From the NCBI GenBank assembly GCA_022579005.1, contig MU401841.1, positions 1 through 23,595 of the forward strand: DNA of 23,595 nucleotides, in the 5' to 3' direction. This DNA is from Poronia punctata (lineage: Eukaryota; Ascomycota; Sordariomycetes; Xylariales; Xylariaceae). The notes beneath the pieces were generated by a model. The model did not search any database, was not told the origin of the DNA, and was given only the letters and a program-made list of their open reading frames with translations. Both the position numbers and the translations under genes were made by a program. Shown one piece after another: positions 20,651 through 23,595 of the stretch (the stretch's first letter is position 1; the number at the start of each line of letters is the position of its first letter).

Positions 20651-21540
20651 TATAATTAAAATAAGTTAAATAAGCATTATAAGTAATATAAAAAAGCTTA
20701 TAAGCATACTAGCTTTATTTTTTTTATAATAAAGCATTGCAAAAGCTAAGTTGTGCTTGCTTACGCTATAAAAGTCTTTTATATAGGCTTAGGCTAAAAA
20801 AATAGCAAGATTTTCTATATTAAAGTTTATATTTATATACTTAGCTATAGCTTAAAACTTTTTTTTTAACTAACAAACTATTTATATACTAAAAATAAGT
20901 TTAAATTTTATATTATATACTATAAAACAGCGTAGCAAGCATTAAATAAAAAAAAAAATACGCGCATTACTTACTTTATAATTAAAAAGCGTAACAACGT
21001 TTTAAATACTTTAAAAATTAATTAAAAACTAATACTTATGCGCTAAGAAGTAGTAATAAGTATATAAAATAAAAAAATATAAAAGCAAAAATATAAAAAA
21101 AAAAAGGTTAAAAAATTTAAAAAAGTATTTAAGCTTATAAAGGTATTAGCATAAGCAAAGTAAATAAATAATAAATGCAACTAAGTACTATAATACAATA
21201 TAAAATACTTAAAAGTACCTAGTTTAAATATAGGTACATTTAACGTATTTACAGGCCTATACAAACAATAAAGTACTTTAATTATTTTAACTTATTTTAA
21301 CTACTATACATTATAACGCATTTTTAAATACGTACTTGCATTTAAAAAAAACCTAAAGATTGCTAGCATTTATATAATTACTAGCACTTTATAATTATTA
21401 CAACGCATTTTAAATATGTAAACATATTTAAAAATTAGTTTATATACGCTAATATTATTATTTTATTTATAACAATTTCCTTTTGTTTACTTATATTATC
21501 TTGCTAGTTAACATTTAAAGCTGTTTACAATAGTTAGCTT
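20651..21540. other. 3' part of copia interior, nothing recognised
   Basis: About 0.9 kb between the upstream end of the antisense frame and the polypurine-like tract. The antisense frame may extend into it (minus strand, to about 20750) but becomes unreliable. No motif, repeat or RNA gene seen. Confidence 0.4.
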
Positions 21541-21551
21541 TAAATAAAAAG
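21541..21551 (+). other. Candidate polypurine tract of copia element
   Basis: TAAATAAAAAG ends two bases before the 3' LTR. It is purine-rich and in the right place, but A runs are common here, so support is positional. Confidence 0.4.
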
Positions 21552-21553
21552 TA

Positions 21554-21844
21554 TATAATAAATAAAGCATATAACCTAGATTTAAAAGTATTAGAAGTAC
21601 TTTAGGTAACTAAGTACATAGTAACCTTATTTTAAATAAAGTAAAATACGCTACGCATATTTTAAACTATTATATAACATGTACCTATACCTAAAAGGTA
21701 CTAAAAATATATAAAGCACCTTAAACCTAGTTAAATACTTTTATAAATTATAGTTAATTATATTATATTTTTAAGCGTATAGTTTTACTTTTAATGCTCT
21801 GCACCTATCCTAATCCACTCTATTCGCTGCAACTTATTGTTAGA
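21554..21844 (+). repeat. 3' LTR of copia element
   Basis: Gap-free partner of 12265-12555. Its start is more eroded than that of the 5' LTR, but its last 50 bases (21796-21844) are the least mutated DNA in the window, keeping GCTCTGCACC, TCC, TCCAC and TTCGCTGC where the other two copies have T and A. Confidence 0.88.
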
Positions 21845-21849
21845 CTATT
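21845..21849. repeat. Target-site duplication CTATT (right)
   Basis: Exact repeat of 12260-12264 directly after the 3' LTR. Confidence 0.75.
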
Positions 21850-21934
21850 ATTAATAAAGTTGTTTTTATTATTGCTACTAATAAAAGCAGCTTTTATTTT
21901 TGCTTAAGTAAGTATTAGCTTTATATTAGCTATA
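21850..21934. other. 85-bp spacer between two copia copies
   Basis: Non-LTR sequence between the complete copia element and the next copy. It contains a perfect inverted repeat, AATAAAAGC-A-GCTTTTATT (21880-21898). The five bases before the next LTR are CTATA; the matching right-hand duplication is outside the window. Confidence 0.6.
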
Positions 21935-22225
21935 TATAATAGATAGAGCATGTGACCTAGATCTAAAGGTATTAAAAATATTTTAAGTAACTAGGTATAT
22001 AGTAACCTTATTTTAAATAAGGTAAGATACGCTGCGTATATCTTACACTATTATATAACATATACCTATACTTAAAAGGTATTAAAAATATATAAAGCAC
22101 TTTAAACCTAGTTAAATACTTTTATAGATTATAGTTAATTATATTATATTTTTAAGCATATAGTTTTACTTTTAATACTTTGCACTTATTTTAATTTACT
22201 TTGTTTGCTATAACTTATTATTAAA
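21935..22225 (+). repeat. 5' LTR of second copia copy
   Basis: 291 bp, aligned without gaps to the other two LTRs. Its outer start keeps GATAGAGCATGTGACC and ATC better than either other copy, while its 3' end is eroded like that of 12265-12555. Candidate TATA box at 22089-22097. Confidence 0.9.
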
Positions 22226-22331
22226 GTTATAAGCTTAGTTTGCTTATAAAAAACTAGTACTACTTTTAAAAGCTTAAAAGCTAGTTAACTACTTATAACT
22301 TTATTTTTAAGCTTTTATTTATAAACTATTT

Positions 22332-23595
22332 AATATAAACTTTAACTTATTTAAAACTATTTTAAACATGTTTAATTTTTTTAATACTTTTTTATTTAAA
22401 TAAGCATTTTAATATAACTTAAAAAGCTTTTAAATATTTAAAATATTAAAAAATAAAATTAATATAAATATTACTTTTAAAAATGCTTATAACTAAGTAA
22501 AGTAATATTAAAAGCTTAAGTTTATTTATTACTAGTATAGTATTTAAAAAAAAATAAACTTAAATGCTTTTAAAATAACTTATAGTTTAATAAAGCTTTA
22601 TAAAAATCTTACTAAAAAAAAAGCAAAAAAGGTTATTATTTAGCGTTAACTATATAAACACTATAAAGTATAGCTATGCTACTTTAATAACTTTTAAAAT
22701 AATAAAAAGCCTAACTTTTTTAAAACTTTAAACTTAAATAAAGCTAAAATTTAAACTATATATAAAATAATAATTAATAAAAATAGCAAGTATAAAAAAT
22801 AAGTTATTATGCTTTAAGTATATTTAACTTTTATTTAAAATTAAGTTAATAAAATAGTTAATAACTACTTTAAAAGCTAAGTTTAAGTACTTTAAAACTA
22901 AAACTATAATTATATGCTTTAAAACTTTATTTAGCGCTTAAAAAAAATTATTGCTTTATATAATATTAAGTTTTAATAAATTGCTTAAAAAATATACTAT
23001 TAAGTACTTACTAAAGTATAAAAAAGCTTAGTTAAGCTAAGCAAGTAGTATAAAAAATAGCAAACAGTATATAATAAAGCTTTTAATTATAATATAGTAA
23101 ATATTAAAAAGCTACTAGTAATAAAAATTTTTTTAATTATAGTAAGCACTAAAATTGCACTAAAATAGGCTTAAAATAAAAAAATATAACTTTTTTACTA
23201 CTAAGCCTTTAGCAAATTAATTTTAATGCTTATAAAATATATTAAAATTTTTAAAAAATATAATTAAAAGTTAAAAAACTAAAAAAAGCTAGTATTTTAG
23301 CTATTTTTATAATAGTAGTTTTAAACAACTTTAAAAAAGTAAAAGCACTTTAAGCAAAGTTAGGTACTAAAAACGCTTTTAATAGTAAAAGCAAGTTTTG
23401 CTTATATTTTTTTAAAAATAAAAAAAGCTATTACTTATTATTATTATATAAGTACGCTTACTTTTAGCGCACTATTACTAAATTTATAAGCTTTAAAAGC
23501 TTTTAAATAAGTAATAAGCATATTAAAAAAACTAAAAAGCGCTACTTATAAGCTAAGTAAAATAAACTTTAATAAAAAATTATAAAAAAAAAGTA
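22332..23595 (+). pseudogene. Partial decayed copia gag of second copy
   Basis: Same frame as the gag of the first copy, positioned by the 9670 offset. It carries further TAA/TAG at the same and at new codons and a one-base deletion in a poly-A run near 23281-23287 that shifts the frame. Truncated at the window edge. Confidence 0.75.

Larger units (their letters stand above)
12265..21844 (+). mobile_element. Complete RIP-decayed Ty1/copia LTR retrotransposon (9.6 kb)
   Basis: Two LTRs of exactly 291 bp (12265-12555 and 21554-21844) flank a 9.0-kb interior and are bordered by CTATT on both sides. A single frame carries gag, protease, integrase, reverse transcriptase and RNase H in that order, which is the Ty1/copia order. 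Coding ends near 18.23 kb, leaving about 3.3 kb before the 3' LTR; most of that carries a decayed frame on the opposite strand. A second copy of the family starts at 21935. Differences between copies are almost all transitions, and the copy at 21935 aligns at a constant offset of 9670 with one single-base gap over 1.66 kb. Confidence 0.9.
21935..23595 (+). mobile_element. Second copy of the copia element, truncated by the window end
   Basis: Matches 12265-13926 in the same orientation at a constant offset of 9670 until one A is missing in an A run near 23281-23287. It holds a 291-bp LTR and the start of gag. It is at least as mutated as the first copy in its coding part. Whether it is complete cannot be seen here. 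Confidence 0.92.

Noticed and set aside
1..23595. Mitochondrial genome, or an organism with a naturally AT-rich genome such as an apicomplexan or slime mould
   Set aside because: LTR pairs with target duplications, transition-only differences between copies and stops placed at Q/W codons point to targeted C-to-T mutation of fungal retrotransposons. No rRNA, tRNA or organelle gene is visible.

Overview
This window looks like a transposon graveyard from a filamentous ascomycete-type fungus with very strong RIP-like (repeat-induced point mutation) decay. It is extremely A+T-rich, and repeated copies differ almost only by C/T and G/A transitions. I found no intact host gene, tRNA, rRNA, CRISPR array or prokaryotic feature. 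Everything recognisable is a retroelement whose reading frames are full of TAA/TAG where CAA, CAG or TGG once stood. I read domains by allowing those changes (Q/W to stop, D to N, E to K, C or H to Y), so every CDS call is a pseudogene.

Layout: (1) 1-523, featureless AT-rich flank. (2) 529-9466, a complete Ty3/gypsy LTR retrotransposon: 168-bp LTRs at both ends, 5-bp target duplication ACTTG, and a readable protease, reverse transcriptase and integrase. An extra long same-strand reading frame (about 7680-9285) lies between pol and the polypurine tract. (3) 9472-12259, the pre-insertion sequence, T-rich on + and so possibly an older element on -, not identified. (4) 12265-21844, a complete Ty1/copia LTR retrotransposon: 291-bp LTRs, target duplication CTATT, and one gag-pol frame kept for about 5.5 kb. 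Its 3' third (about 18.3-20.7 kb) carries a decayed reading frame on the opposite strand, with in-frame tandem repeats and Q-rich tracts. (5) 21935-23595, the 5' LTR and start of gag of a second copy of the same copia family, in the same orientation 90 bp further on and cut off by the window end.

The two complete elements are structurally whole (LTRs, target duplications, candidate polypurine tracts) but dead in coding terms. The points most worth following are the unusual sequence context of the mutations (surviving C almost always follows a purine), a fading of mutation toward the outer borders of the LTRs, and the two extra reading frames downstream of pol, one sense and one antisense.
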